DNA of 64,000 nucleotides from QHXM01 sp963697975 (GTDB lineage Bacteria > Acidobacteriota > Blastocatellia > Pyrinomonadales > Pyrinomonadaceae): contig OY969111.1 of the NCBI GenBank assembly GCA_963697975.1, forward strand, positions 1,612,001 to 1,676,000, written 5' to 3'. Shown piece by piece: positions 18,218 through 25,715 of this stretch. The position numbers and the translations under genes are program-made. A model generated the notes under the pieces. The model saw nothing but the letters and a program-made list of their open reading frames with translations. It did no database searches and was not told the origin of the DNA. Each line of letters begins with the position of its first letter. The stretch's first letter is position 1.

Positions 18218-19525
18218 TTACACCCCGTAGAATCTGAGACGGAACTCGTCGTTGAAGGCGAAGATTTCGGCGCGGCGGCCTGAGAAGAGGCGAGACTGGC
18301 GCAGGAGTTCGGGCAGCCCGCCACCGGCAAGCGTCAGCCCGTAAGCCGCGCTGTGGAAGATGGCCGTCAGTTGCGGGTTGAGACGTTGCGGGACGCCGTA
18401 GCGGATGGCCTTCTGCGCTATGGGCGCGAAACCGACGCTGCGGCGCGGATTGATAATCTCTATCGAGCGGTCGAAGACGTGTATGCGCGTGACGAAATCT
18501 CTGAGCGCAAGGTCACGATGAACGAGAGCGTTGGCGACACCTTCGCCAATCGCGCCGCGATGATAATTAGCGCGCGCAGCGACGGGCGCATCCCCCACCT
18601 CCGAGGCCGGGAAACGGCGCGGTCGCGCATCCCACAACTCACCGTAACGCTCTATGAAACGCAGCGCCGCCTCGTAGAGCGTGTGCAGATTGCCCGCGAG
18701 TTGCACGCGCTCGATGACGGGAGCTTGCGTCGTCTCTCCGGCAAAGCGTGTGGCCACGATTTGTGAGCGCGGGAGGAGTTCTGCGACACGCTTATCATTC
18801 CCGAAGAGAAGAACGGCGGCGACTGTCGGAATCGTTTCGCTTCCGCTTGCCGTAGCGAGCAGCAAATCGCGCTCAAGCACGTCTTTCGTCGGATAGCCGA
18901 CTGCGCTCGCCTCGTCGAAAGCGTCGCCTTCAAATTCTTTGACGAAGCTCCACAGGTGCGCTTCGTCTATGTCATTGAGACTCGCACCGATGGCGGGCAC
19001 GTTCTCGTAGCGCGTGGGGCGCGCTTCGTCTATCAGTGACGACAACTCTTCGCGGGATGCCTCGCGCTTCTCCGAGCCGACGCGGATGTAGAAACGCCCG
19101 TCGCGCGTCCTGTACGGTCGCGCCTTGCCCACTACATCGAGCGCGACGATACGCCGCCCATTGTCGAACGCCACACGATCAATGAAGGGAACGAGCGGCG
19201 GTTGAATATCTTCACGACAGATACGGACGAGTTCATCCTGCACGCTCTCGGCGTCGTCCAATCCTTCGACGCGCATCTGGTCGTTGACGCCGAAGACCAT
19301 GAGACCTCCGCCCGTGTTGGCGAGCGCAACTATCCCCTGCGCGATCTTTTCCGTGTTTGAGAGCTTGACCTTGAGTTCGAGGAAGGTGTCTTCACCGCCG
19401 CGCACCAGCCGCATCAACTCTGTGCGCGAAGTCTGCGGCGCGGGGATGGAGGAAATGTACTCCTGGAAAGAGCGTTCCGTGGAGGGTTCGTGTCGCTGGT
19501 TGCTGCGAAATTTTCTGCGAGCCAT
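18218..19525 (-). CDS. AlbA_2/Schlafen-type DNA-binding regulator with RecG-C-like HATPase
   Basis: Residues about 40-150 match the AlbA_2 (Schlafen AAA_4-like) domain: FLELKVKLSN, ANTGGGLMVFGVNDQ and FYIRVGSEKREAS. The second half has the HATPase_c_4/RecG-C-like region (NYHRGAIGEGVANALVHRDLA, then ITPR-like EIINPRR). Proteins of this design are annotated as ATP-binding transcriptional regulators, sometimes near defence loci. ATG 19525 is preferred over a TTG seven codons upstream; neither has a good ribosome site. It is followed downstream by the convergent E-family repeat. Confidence 0.8.
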   Translation of the reverse strand: MARRKFRSNQRHEPSTERSFQEYISSIPAPQTSRTELMRLVRGGEDTFLELKVKLSNTEKIAQGIVALANTGGGLMVFGVNDQMRVEGLDDAESVQDELVRICREDIQPPLVPFIDRVAFDNGRRIVALDVVGKARPYRTRDGRFYIRVGSEKREASREELSSLIDEARPTRYENVPAIGASLNDIDEAHLWSFVKEFEGDAFDEASAVGYPTKDVLERDLLLATASGSETIPTVAAVLLFGNDKRVAELLPRSQIVATRFAGETTQAPVIERVQLAGNLHTLYEAALRFIERYGELWDARPRRFPASEVGDAPVAARANYHRGAIGEGVANALVHRDLALRDFVTRIHVFDRSIEIINPRRSVGFAPIAQKAIRYGVPQRLNPQLTAIFHSAAYGLTLAGGGLPELLRQSRLFSGRRAEIFAFNDEFRLRFYGV

Positions 19526-19601
19526 TTGTGTCTGGACGGGGCTCAAGCGGCCTTCCCGCCCGGATGCGCCTGTCTTTAAGAGAAAGACGCATCGCTGGAA
19601 T

Positions 19602-21323
19602 TTAAATTTCCTCGCTCCGACCGCTGACGGCTTCGAGGATTTCTTGTTCGTTGTGCCCGAGAGCGCGTCCCTGACTCGTAATCAACAGACAGTAAAGCGC
19701 GACCGCAAGGCTTGCGAACAAGGCCAGTGTAGCATACTTCAACATAAAACTCTGCGCGAGGTAGCCCGCGAAGGTCGAGAGAAACACGGGCGCAGCCAGC
19801 ACAAGCATAATCGGAATCAAGAGAAACCCGGTCACGCCCGATGCATTCATGCGCTTACCGAATTGCAGGCGTTTGGGAAAGCGTATGGAGAGCCAGTTGC
19901 CGATGACGGCAAAGCAGGCGGCAAAGAAGAGGAAGCTCAAGGACGCAAAAAGTAGAGCGGAGAACGACAAATCACGAAAGACGAGTTGATTGACCGCGAG
20001 CAGCACGGCGCAGAAGACGAAGGCGAGGAAAGTAATCGTCAGGTTCTTGCCCAGCAAGATAGTGCGCCGGTCAACTGGCGAGAGGATAAAGGAACGCATC
20101 CCGCCCGCTTCGTAAGCGAAGAGATTGCACGCGAGCGATGAGAGAATCAGGAAGACGTAAAGCACGCCCGCCGCAACCAGCAGTCCATCGGCGTATGCAG
20201 CAAAGCTATTGACATCCAAAGCGGCACGAGAGGCCAATTCGTTGCTTCCACCGGGGCGGCTGCCTCGCAGCATCCTGACTGCAATCAGGATTAAAGGCAT
20301 CAAGGCCATCATACGCAGTTGCGCGTTTCGCATGGCGTAGCGCAACTCCTTTTCGATGACCGCAGAGATTGGCGCGGAGAGAAACGGCAGTTGCCAGCCT
20401 GTAGGTACCAATCCTTCGCCCTGCGTTTTCTTACTCAGGGAAGCGTGCTTTGCCCCACCTGCGCCGAGAGCCGCGCGGCGCGCGATCAGGTAAGTGACGA
20501 AGACCAGAATGATTGTGTACCCGGCAAGCACACCGAGCGCCAGCGCGTATGTGCCCTCGCCGCCCCGTCTCAAGCCTTCCGTCAGAGCGATGGCAGCCGC
20601 GCCCGGCGGCGTCCAACGCAAGTTCCCCAACGAATCCGCGTGGCGCATCATGTACGCGGCCAACTCTCCGAAGAAAGCTCCGCCGAGAGCGACCAGCACG
20701 CCGATCAACGCCAGCACGGTTTCGCCGCGCGTCCGACGCTTTTGCATCAACGCGCCCATGGAAGTCGAGAGCCATTTGGCGATACTGATGCCGCAGGCAA
20801 TACTGAGCAGGGCAGCGAGGAGCGCAAGCATGATATGGCCCAGCCCTGCGCCTGCACCAAGCGCGACACCGAGGATGATAGGAATAGCGAAGATTGTCCC
20901 GAGGCTCGTTAGTTCGCTCAGGAAATCAAGGGCGAAGAGTTTTCGCAGGCTGACCGGGTAAAGCAACATGCGTCCCGGAGTGAACTGGCTGCCGCCGCCC
21001 AGACTCAAAGGGACGGTCGCCCACATCAGGTAAAGAATGCCGAAGATCATGAAGAGCAGGGTTGTTCCCCTCTTCAGCACATCCTTCAACCCTGCGGCAA
21101 AAGGATCGTCGGGCGACAACTGTGAGAGGATTTGGCTTGATGCGCCCGGCGACAGGACATTGTAAACAATGATGCCGAGAAGGAACGCAATCACCAAAGC
21201 AATGAGAAGCGCCGCGAGCGTGCCCAGAATGGACGCAATCTTGCTCAACACAGCCTTACGCGACCGCATCGCATTGCGAAACAGCGTCCACTTCAACCAG
21301 ATTAACGCGGAGAGTTGGGACAT
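19602..21323 (-). CDS. Polytopic membrane protein, putative ABC-type export permease
   Basis: The 573-residue protein has about twelve hydrophobic helices in two sets separated by a soluble loop (around residues 285-330). The N-terminus LIWLKWTLFRNAMRSRKA and the long paired helices resemble putative ABC exporter permeases. No ATPase gene is adjacent, so its partner would be elsewhere. The gene lies between a DNA-binding regulator and the TIR-like gene, all on the minus strand with gaps of about 50-75 nt. The transported substrate is unknown. Confidence 0.7.
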   Translation of the reverse strand: MSQLSALIWLKWTLFRNAMRSRKAVLSKIASILGTLAALLIALVIAFLLGIIVYNVLSPGASSQILSQLSPDDPFAAGLKDVLKRGTTLLFMIFGILYLMWATVPLSLGGGSQFTPGRMLLYPVSLRKLFALDFLSELTSLGTIFAIPIILGVALGAGAGLGHIMLALLAALLSIACGISIAKWLSTSMGALMQKRRTRGETVLALIGVLVALGGAFFGELAAYMMRHADSLGNLRWTPPGAAAIALTEGLRRGGEGTYALALGVLAGYTIILVFVTYLIARRAALGAGGAKHASLSKKTQGEGLVPTGWQLPFLSAPISAVIEKELRYAMRNAQLRMMALMPLILIAVRMLRGSRPGGSNELASRAALDVNSFAAYADGLLVAAGVLYVFLILSSLACNLFAYEAGGMRSFILSPVDRRTILLGKNLTITFLAFVFCAVLLAVNQLVFRDLSFSALLFASLSFLFFAACFAVIGNWLSIRFPKRLQFGKRMNASGVTGFLLIPIMLVLAAPVFLSTFAGYLAQSFMLKYATLALFASLAVALYCLLITSQGRALGHNEQEILEAVSGRSEEI

Positions 21324-21370
21324 GAAAGCAGGAAACAGGAGTCGGTATAAAGATAGCGTGGCTCGGTGAG

Positions 21371-22384
21371 TTAAATCGTTAAATTATTGCGCAAGCCCTC
21401 TAATTCTTTTTTGAGAGTCTCTTCTAAATCCTTAATCTTCTTATAGATTATCCGTCGCTGGCTCTGGACATCAAACGGCACTTTTACGCCATCTTGGCAT
21501 AGCAAAACTGTTTGACGACCACAGCCCCACGCAAATCCAACTTCCAAATACACGTTGGGATTAGCAGTGGAGAGTTCCGCAATAACTAACTGAGAGCTTT
21601 CAATACGTTTCTTTACCCATTCCATAACATCACCGACGAAAATTGATAAGTCTGCCCGCTCACATAAAAAACCTGCCGCATTGACAGCCCCCTGAATTCC
21701 ATAGTGGAAGATGTCATCCATCTCTTCGGCAAAAGGCATGGCAACAAATATATACGGCTTATTTTCCGAATCATATCCAACAGAGCGTAAATGTTCGGTG
21801 GCTCTATCTCCGAGTTCCCTTATCTCACCCTCTCGATCAACTTCAACCAGACCGCTTGGTAGCAAACGAGCCAGGGCATTGCTCAAACGTCTCGCTCTGG
21901 CAGCATTTATTTCAACAACTGTGATACGTTGTAGCGCTTCTGGGAAATCCCCGATCTTAATAGCATCCAGAAGACCGGCAACCTCTGATTCAAATGCCTC
22001 AATTTCGTCTAGTCCGAATTCTGCTCCGTGAATAGTTAAGCAAATATGTTTAGTCTCAGGGGCAGCGCCAGCCAAAGAAGTGAGAACCTTCCGCCCAAAC
22101 TCTCGAATCTCTTGATAGCCAAATTCGTGTAGAGGCTTAACGCCAACAAATAATACGGCTTTCGCCGCAATCACGCTCTTCGTTGATAATAAGCGGAAGC
22201 CAGATACTTTAGGGAGTAATGAGTCGAAATCGTCGTCCTCCTCGGTAAACAAACGGAAGGCAACTTCCGCATCTATTCCATACAAATCCTGTGCATATTT
22301 TAAGGCTAATACATCAGCTTTGAATTTCAGGGCATCCCCTGACTGAACCTTCAAAATTATCTGAGATTGATTCCTTCTATTCAT
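21371..22384 (-). CDS. Two-domain protein with C-terminal deoxyribosyltransferase/TIR-like domain
   Basis: ATG 22384 has GAAGG five nt upstream and is preferred over a GTG four codons earlier. Residues about 10-180 look like an alpha-beta (macro/M17-N-like) domain: DVLALKYAQ, then VLFVGVKPL and ALQRITVVEINAARARRLSNAL. Residues about 210-310 match the nucleoside 2-deoxyribosyltransferase/TIR-like fold: PYIFVAMPFAEEMDD, VMEWVKKRIESSQLVIAELS, NPNVYLEVGFAWG (with the conserved Glu) and PFDVQSQRRI. Such domains cleave or sense NAD or nucleotides in several defence proteins. A defence role is an inference. The gene is less GC-rich than its neighbours. Confidence 0.75.
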   Translation of the reverse strand: MNRRNQSQIILKVQSGDALKFKADVLALKYAQDLYGIDAEVAFRLFTEEDDDFDSLLPKVSGFRLLSTKSVIAAKAVLFVGVKPLHEFGYQEIREFGRKVLTSLAGAAPETKHICLTIHGAEFGLDEIEAFESEVAGLLDAIKIGDFPEALQRITVVEINAARARRLSNALARLLPSGLVEVDREGEIRELGDRATEHLRSVGYDSENKPYIFVAMPFAEEMDDIFHYGIQGAVNAAGFLCERADLSIFVGDVMEWVKKRIESSQLVIAELSTANPNVYLEVGFAWGCGRQTVLLCQDGVKVPFDVQSQRRIIYKKIKDLEETLKKELEGLRNNLTI

Positions 22385-22536
22385 ACTAACCTTCACTGTG
22401 TGAGATTCAGCAACTTACTCTTTGACTATAATACGCAGGGATTATGCTTTAATCGATTCGCAGCTCATAGAGCGTCTAACATAAAGTCAGGATATGACGC
22501 AAGCAGCACACTGCGCTATGCTAGCTCCTATTTCCT

Positions 22537-23064
22537 ATGAACATTTTCGCTTACATCAGCCTCGGCTCGAATCTGGGCGACCGCGCGGGGAATCTGTTGC
22601 TGGCCGTGCGCGGGATGCTCGATGCCGGATTCATAGTCACGCGCCTGTCATCAATCTACGAAACAGAGCCGGTGGACGTGCTTGACCAGCCAGCATTTCT
22701 GAACATGGTCGCGGAATTGCGCGTCCATCTCTTTTCACCCGAACAAACGATGGCCCGCCTGCTGCGCATCGAGTATGCGCTTGGCCGCAGACGCGAGCGC
22801 TGGCGCGGCCCGCGCACGATTGACCTGGACTTGTTGCTGTACGGCAACGAAAGAAGCGCAAACGAATTTCTGCAACTCCCGCACCCGCGCCTGCACGAGC
22901 GCCGCTTCGTCCTCACGCCGCTCGCGGAGCTTGCGCCTGACGTTATCCACCCGACGCTTCACCAAACTTTCGGCCAGCTTCTCGCCGAAACGCTCGACAA
23001 ATCAGAAGTAAAACGATGGGGAAGCAGTTCGATTGCAGATTTCGGATTACGGAATGCGGATTGA
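22537..23064 (+). CDS. folK: 2-amino-4-hydroxy-6-hydroxymethyldihydropteridine pyrophosphokinase
   Basis: HPPK transfers pyrophosphate from ATP to the pterin alcohol in folate synthesis. The protein shows the family blocks YISLGSNLGDR at the N-terminus, YETEPVDVLDQPAFLN in the middle, and the signature GPRTIDLDLLLYG with PHPRLHERRFVLTPLAELAPD. Length (175 aa) is normal. The last dozen residues (SSSIADFGLRNAD) and the stop codon are read from the left arm of a family D hairpin repeat, so the native C-terminus has been replaced or extended. It is followed by panB and panC on the same strand. Confidence 0.93.
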   Translation: MNIFAYISLGSNLGDRAGNLLLAVRGMLDAGFIVTRLSSIYETEPVDVLDQPAFLNMVAELRVHLFSPEQTMARLLRIEYALGRRRERWRGPRTIDLDLLLYGNERSANEFLQLPHPRLHERRFVLTPLAELAPDVIHPTLHQTFGQLLAETLDKSEVKRWGSSSIADFGLRNAD

Positions 23065-23117
23065 AAAGACAAGTTCTCTGGTTTCTTAAATCCGCAATCC
23101 GAAATCCGCATTCCGCA
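23031..23117. repeat. Heptad-arm hairpin, family D copy 1
   Basis: The left arm 23031-23067 reads GATTGCA GATTTCG GATTACG GAATGCG GATTGAA. The right arm 23085-23117 reads TTAAATC CGCAATC CGAAATC CGCATTC CGCAA, its near complement. The unit is 7 nt. The folK stop codon TGA lies in the left arm. Confidence 0.9.
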
Positions 23118-23208
23118 ACTGGCTCATCTTCTTCCTTGCTTTTCCGTCCCGCTGGCCTATAATTACGGCCTTGCACACCTCTAAGATGAAGACCTAAGTG
23201 AACAATGT

Positions 23209-23240
23209 GCGGCGACCCTGATTGATGAAGGGGTCGCCGC
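23209..23240 (+). promoter_or_regulatory. GC-rich hairpin in the panB leader
   Basis: GCGGCGACCC and GGGTCGCCGC form a perfect 10-bp stem with a 12-nt loop, 28 nt before the panB start. There is no T-run, so attenuation or mRNA protection is as likely as termination. Confidence 0.5.
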
Positions 23241-23268
23241 CTAGCTGTCTGGAGAAAAGAGTTCAAGT

Positions 23269-24162
23269 ATGGCTTATCTCAAACCGCAGCGTCCTGAGAA
23301 AGTGACTGCGCCGAGTTTGCGCGCGAGCAAGGAGCGGGGGGAACGTCTCGTTTGCCTGACGGCTTACGATTACACGATGGCTCGCATCGTTGACGAGGCG
23401 GGCATTGACATCATCCTTGTCGGCGACAGCATCGGCAACACCATGATGGGCTACGGCAACACCGTCCCGGTCACGCTCGACGAGATTGTCATGCACACGC
23501 GCGCTGTGCGGCGCGGCGTGCAGCGCGCCTTGCTCGTGGCAGATATGCCCTACGGCTCTTTCCACACGGGGGCGGACGAGGCCGTGCATAACGCCTTGCG
23601 ACTGATTAAGGATGGCGCGGCGGAAGCGGTCAAACTCGAAGGCGGGCGGAAGCGTGCCGAGTTAGTTAAGCGGCTGGTTGACGAAGAGATTCCCGTGATG
23701 GGGCACATCGGCCTGACGCCGCAATCCGTCAACATGCTCGGCGGCTATCGCGTGCAGGGGAAAACTGCTGAGACGGCGCGCGCGCTGCTTGATGATGCGA
23801 AGGCGCTCGAAGATGCTGGCGCGTTTGCCATCGTGCTTGAAGTCGTGCCGCGTGAGATTGCCAAGCTCATCACGGAAAGCGTCCACGTTCCCACCATAGG
23901 CATCGGCGCAGGCGCGCATTGCGACATACAGGTGCTCGTCATCCACGATCTTCTGGGGCTTTCGTTCGGCAAGCTCGCGCGCTTCGTGCGGCCATACGCC
24001 GATCTTAAGAGTACGATGACGGAGGCCATCAGCCGTTACGCCGAAGATGTCCGCACGGGCGCGTATCCTTCCGAAGCCGAATCATACGGACTACCGGCTC
24101 AGGCCGCAGCCGAACTGGAAATCACAACCCCCGGCACGGACGCGGAGGTCAAAGAGCAGTAG
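23269..24162 (+). CDS. panB: 3-methyl-2-oxobutanoate hydroxymethyltransferase
   Basis: PanB makes ketopantoate from 2-oxoisovalerate and methylene-THF, the first committed step to pantothenate. The family motifs are clear: RLVCLTAYDYTMARIVDEAGID, VGDSIGNTMMGYGNT, MPYGSFHTG, VKLEGG, VMGHIGLTPQS and TIGIGAGAHCDIQVLV. The length of 297 residues is slightly above typical because of an extended N- and C-terminus. The TAG stop lies at the edge of a family A hairpin arm. It is directly upstream of panC and downstream of folK, a classic vitamin gene cluster. Confidence 0.96.
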   Translation: MAYLKPQRPEKVTAPSLRASKERGERLVCLTAYDYTMARIVDEAGIDIILVGDSIGNTMMGYGNTVPVTLDEIVMHTRAVRRGVQRALLVADMPYGSFHTGADEAVHNALRLIKDGAAEAVKLEGGRKRAELVKRLVDEEIPVMGHIGLTPQSVNMLGGYRVQGKTAETARALLDDAKALEDAGAFAIVLEVVPREIAKLITESVHVPTIGIGAGAHCDIQVLVIHDLLGLSFGKLARFVRPYADLKSTMTEAISRYAEDVRTGAYPSEAESYGLPAQAAAELEITTPGTDAEVKEQ

Positions 24163-24235
24163 TCAGTAGTCAGTGGCCGGTGGTCAGTTAAAAGCTGGCC
24201 TCTTGCTGACCACTGACCACTGACCACTGACCACT
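24157..24235. repeat. Heptad-arm hairpin, family A copy 1
   Basis: Left arm 24157-24187 is built from AGTCAGT/GGTCAGT-type units. Right arm 24206-24235 is CTGACCA repeated four times plus CT. The spacer begins TTAAAAGC. The panB stop is in the left arm and the panC ATG starts 6 nt after the right arm. Confidence 0.93.
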
Positions 24236-24240
24236 CCCTT

Positions 24241-25122
24241 ATGGAAATCATCAATCGCCGTCAACGTATGAGTTCGGTGGCGCGCAAGGTGCGCCGCGAG
24301 CAGGATCAAACAATCGGGCTGGTGCCGACGATGGGAGCACTCCATGAAGGGCACTTGAGTCTGGTTCGTGAAGCGCGCCGGATGTGCGATGTCGTGGTCG
24401 TCTCGGTCTTCGTCAATCCGACGCAGTTTGGCCTGGACGAAGATTTCGCGCATTACCCGCGCGACCTGACGAAAGATGCGGCGCGGCTGACCGACTACAA
24501 CGTGGACTATATCTTCGCGCCTTCGATTGAAGAGGTTTACCCGAAAGATTTTGCGACTTACGTCACCGTCGGCGGTCTCTCCGAGCAACTCGAAGGCGCA
24601 GCGCGGCCCGGCCACTTTCGCGGCGTGGCAACGGTCGTCACGGTGCTGCTCAACATCGTGCGCCCGGACTTCGCCTATTTCGGACAAAAGGACGCGCAGC
24701 AAACCCTGATCGTCAAGCGGCTGGTACGCGATCTGGCATTCGAGACAGAGGTCGTCGTTCTCCCGACCGTGCGCGAAGAATCCGGCCTCGCATTGTCATC
24801 GCGCAACGCCTATCTGACGGAAGAAGAGAAACGCGCGGCAACCGTTCTCTACCGCGCCCTCTCCCGCGCGAAAGAAGCATATAAATCTGGCGAGCGTTCG
24901 GGGTCGCGCCTTGCCGAGACGATTCGCGCAACCATCGCCGCAGAACCGCTCCCGCAACTTGATTACGTCAGCGTGACGGACGCGGACACACTGGAAACCC
25001 TTGAAAAGCTGGACGACCGCACAGTCCTCATCGCACTCGCGGTTCATCTGGGCAAAACACGCCTGATAGACAACATCATCCTCAATCGCAAAAAGAACGG
25101 CGGCTCGGCTGCTAACTCGTGA
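24241..25122 (+). CDS. panC: Pantothenate synthetase
   Basis: PanC condenses pantoate and beta-alanine with ATP. The signature blocks are LVPTMGALHEGHLSLVREAR (HIGH-like), SVFVNPTQFG, DFATYVTVGGLSEQLEGAARPGHFRGVATVV, FGQKDAQQ and SSRNAYLTEEEK. Length of 293 aa is normal. There is no Shine-Dalgarno sequence: the right arm of a family A hairpin ends 5 nt before the ATG. The stop codon TGA lies in the left arm of a family C hairpin (CTCGTGAATCG). Confidence 0.96.
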   Translation: MEIINRRQRMSSVARKVRREQDQTIGLVPTMGALHEGHLSLVREARRMCDVVVVSVFVNPTQFGLDEDFAHYPRDLTKDAARLTDYNVDYIFAPSIEEVYPKDFATYVTVGGLSEQLEGAARPGHFRGVATVVTVLLNIVRPDFAYFGQKDAQQTLIVKRLVRDLAFETEVVVLPTVREESGLALSSRNAYLTEEEKRAATVLYRALSRAKEAYKSGERSGSRLAETIRATIAAEPLPQLDYVSVTDADTLETLEKLDDRTVLIALAVHLGKTRLIDNIILNRKKNGGSAANS

Positions 25123-25198
25123 ATCGTAAATCGTGAATCGTAAATCGCGGACGGATGCCTGCTTTTGTCTATTTACGATTTACGATTTACTATTTACG
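25116..25198. repeat. Heptad-arm hairpin, family C copy 1
   Basis: Left arm 25116-25147 alternates CGTGAAT and CGTAAAT units. Right arm 25171-25198 reads ATTTACG ATTTACG ATTTACT ATTTACG. The panC stop lies in the left arm and the next gene starts 5 nt after the right arm. Confidence 0.92.
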
Positions 25199-25202
25199 GC
25201 GT

Positions 25203-25715
25203 ATGAAAGCTCATATCGAATTTATCTTGAACGGCGAACAGGCGGAAGTCGCATTCGCGCCGCATAAAACGCTGCTCGAAGTTCTTCGGGAAGACCTCAA
25301 CCTGATGGGCACAAAGCACGGCTGCGAGCTTGGCGAGTGCGGGACATGCGCCGTGCTGGTTGACGGGCGAAGCATCCTCTCCTGCCTGATGCTGGGGCTG
25401 GATGCTGAAGGGCGCGAGGTCGAGACCATCGAAGGCATGGCTGAAGGCTCGCAGCTTCACCCGCTGCAAGAAACCTTCGCAGACCTCGGCGCAGCACAAT
25501 GCGGCTATTGCACGCCCGGCTTCCTGCTCGTCGCCAAAGAATTGCTGAAGGCCAACGCCGAGCCAACCCGCGCGGAGATTAAAGAAGCCTTGTCGGGTAA
25601 TCTTTGCCGCTGCACCGGCTATCTTAAAATTTACGAAGCGGTCGAACTGGCGGCGGCAAGAATGCGTGGCGAAGAAGCCGAGCCGATTAAAGAGACGATT
25701 TATGGCTACGAATAA
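25203..25715 (+). CDS. Molybdenum hydroxylase [2Fe-2S] subunit, HcrC/CoxS-like
   Basis: The 170-residue protein has both cluster motifs of the family. The plant-ferredoxin-type motif has Cys41, Cys46, Cys49 and Cys61 (HGCELGECGTC then SILSC). The C-terminal helical motif has Cys100, Cys103, Cys135 and Cys137 (QCGYC and LCRC). It passes electrons between the molybdenum and FAD subunits of the enzyme encoded downstream. ATG 25203 is chosen because MKAHIEFILNG matches the family start; the longer frame would translate the hairpin arm. The stop overlaps the next gene's start by 14 nt. Confidence 0.92.
   Translation: MKAHIEFILNGEQAEVAFAPHKTLLEVLREDLNLMGTKHGCELGECGTCAVLVDGRSILSCLMLGLDAEGREVETIEGMAEGSQLHPLQETFADLGAAQCGYCTPGFLLVAKELLKANAEPTRAEIKEALSGNLCRCTGYLKIYEAVELAAARMRGEEAEPIKETIYGYE

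Noticed and set aside
24157..24235. Heptad arrays as a CRISPR array
   Set aside because: The units are about 7 nt with no spacers between them, the two arms are inverted, and no cas genes are in the window.
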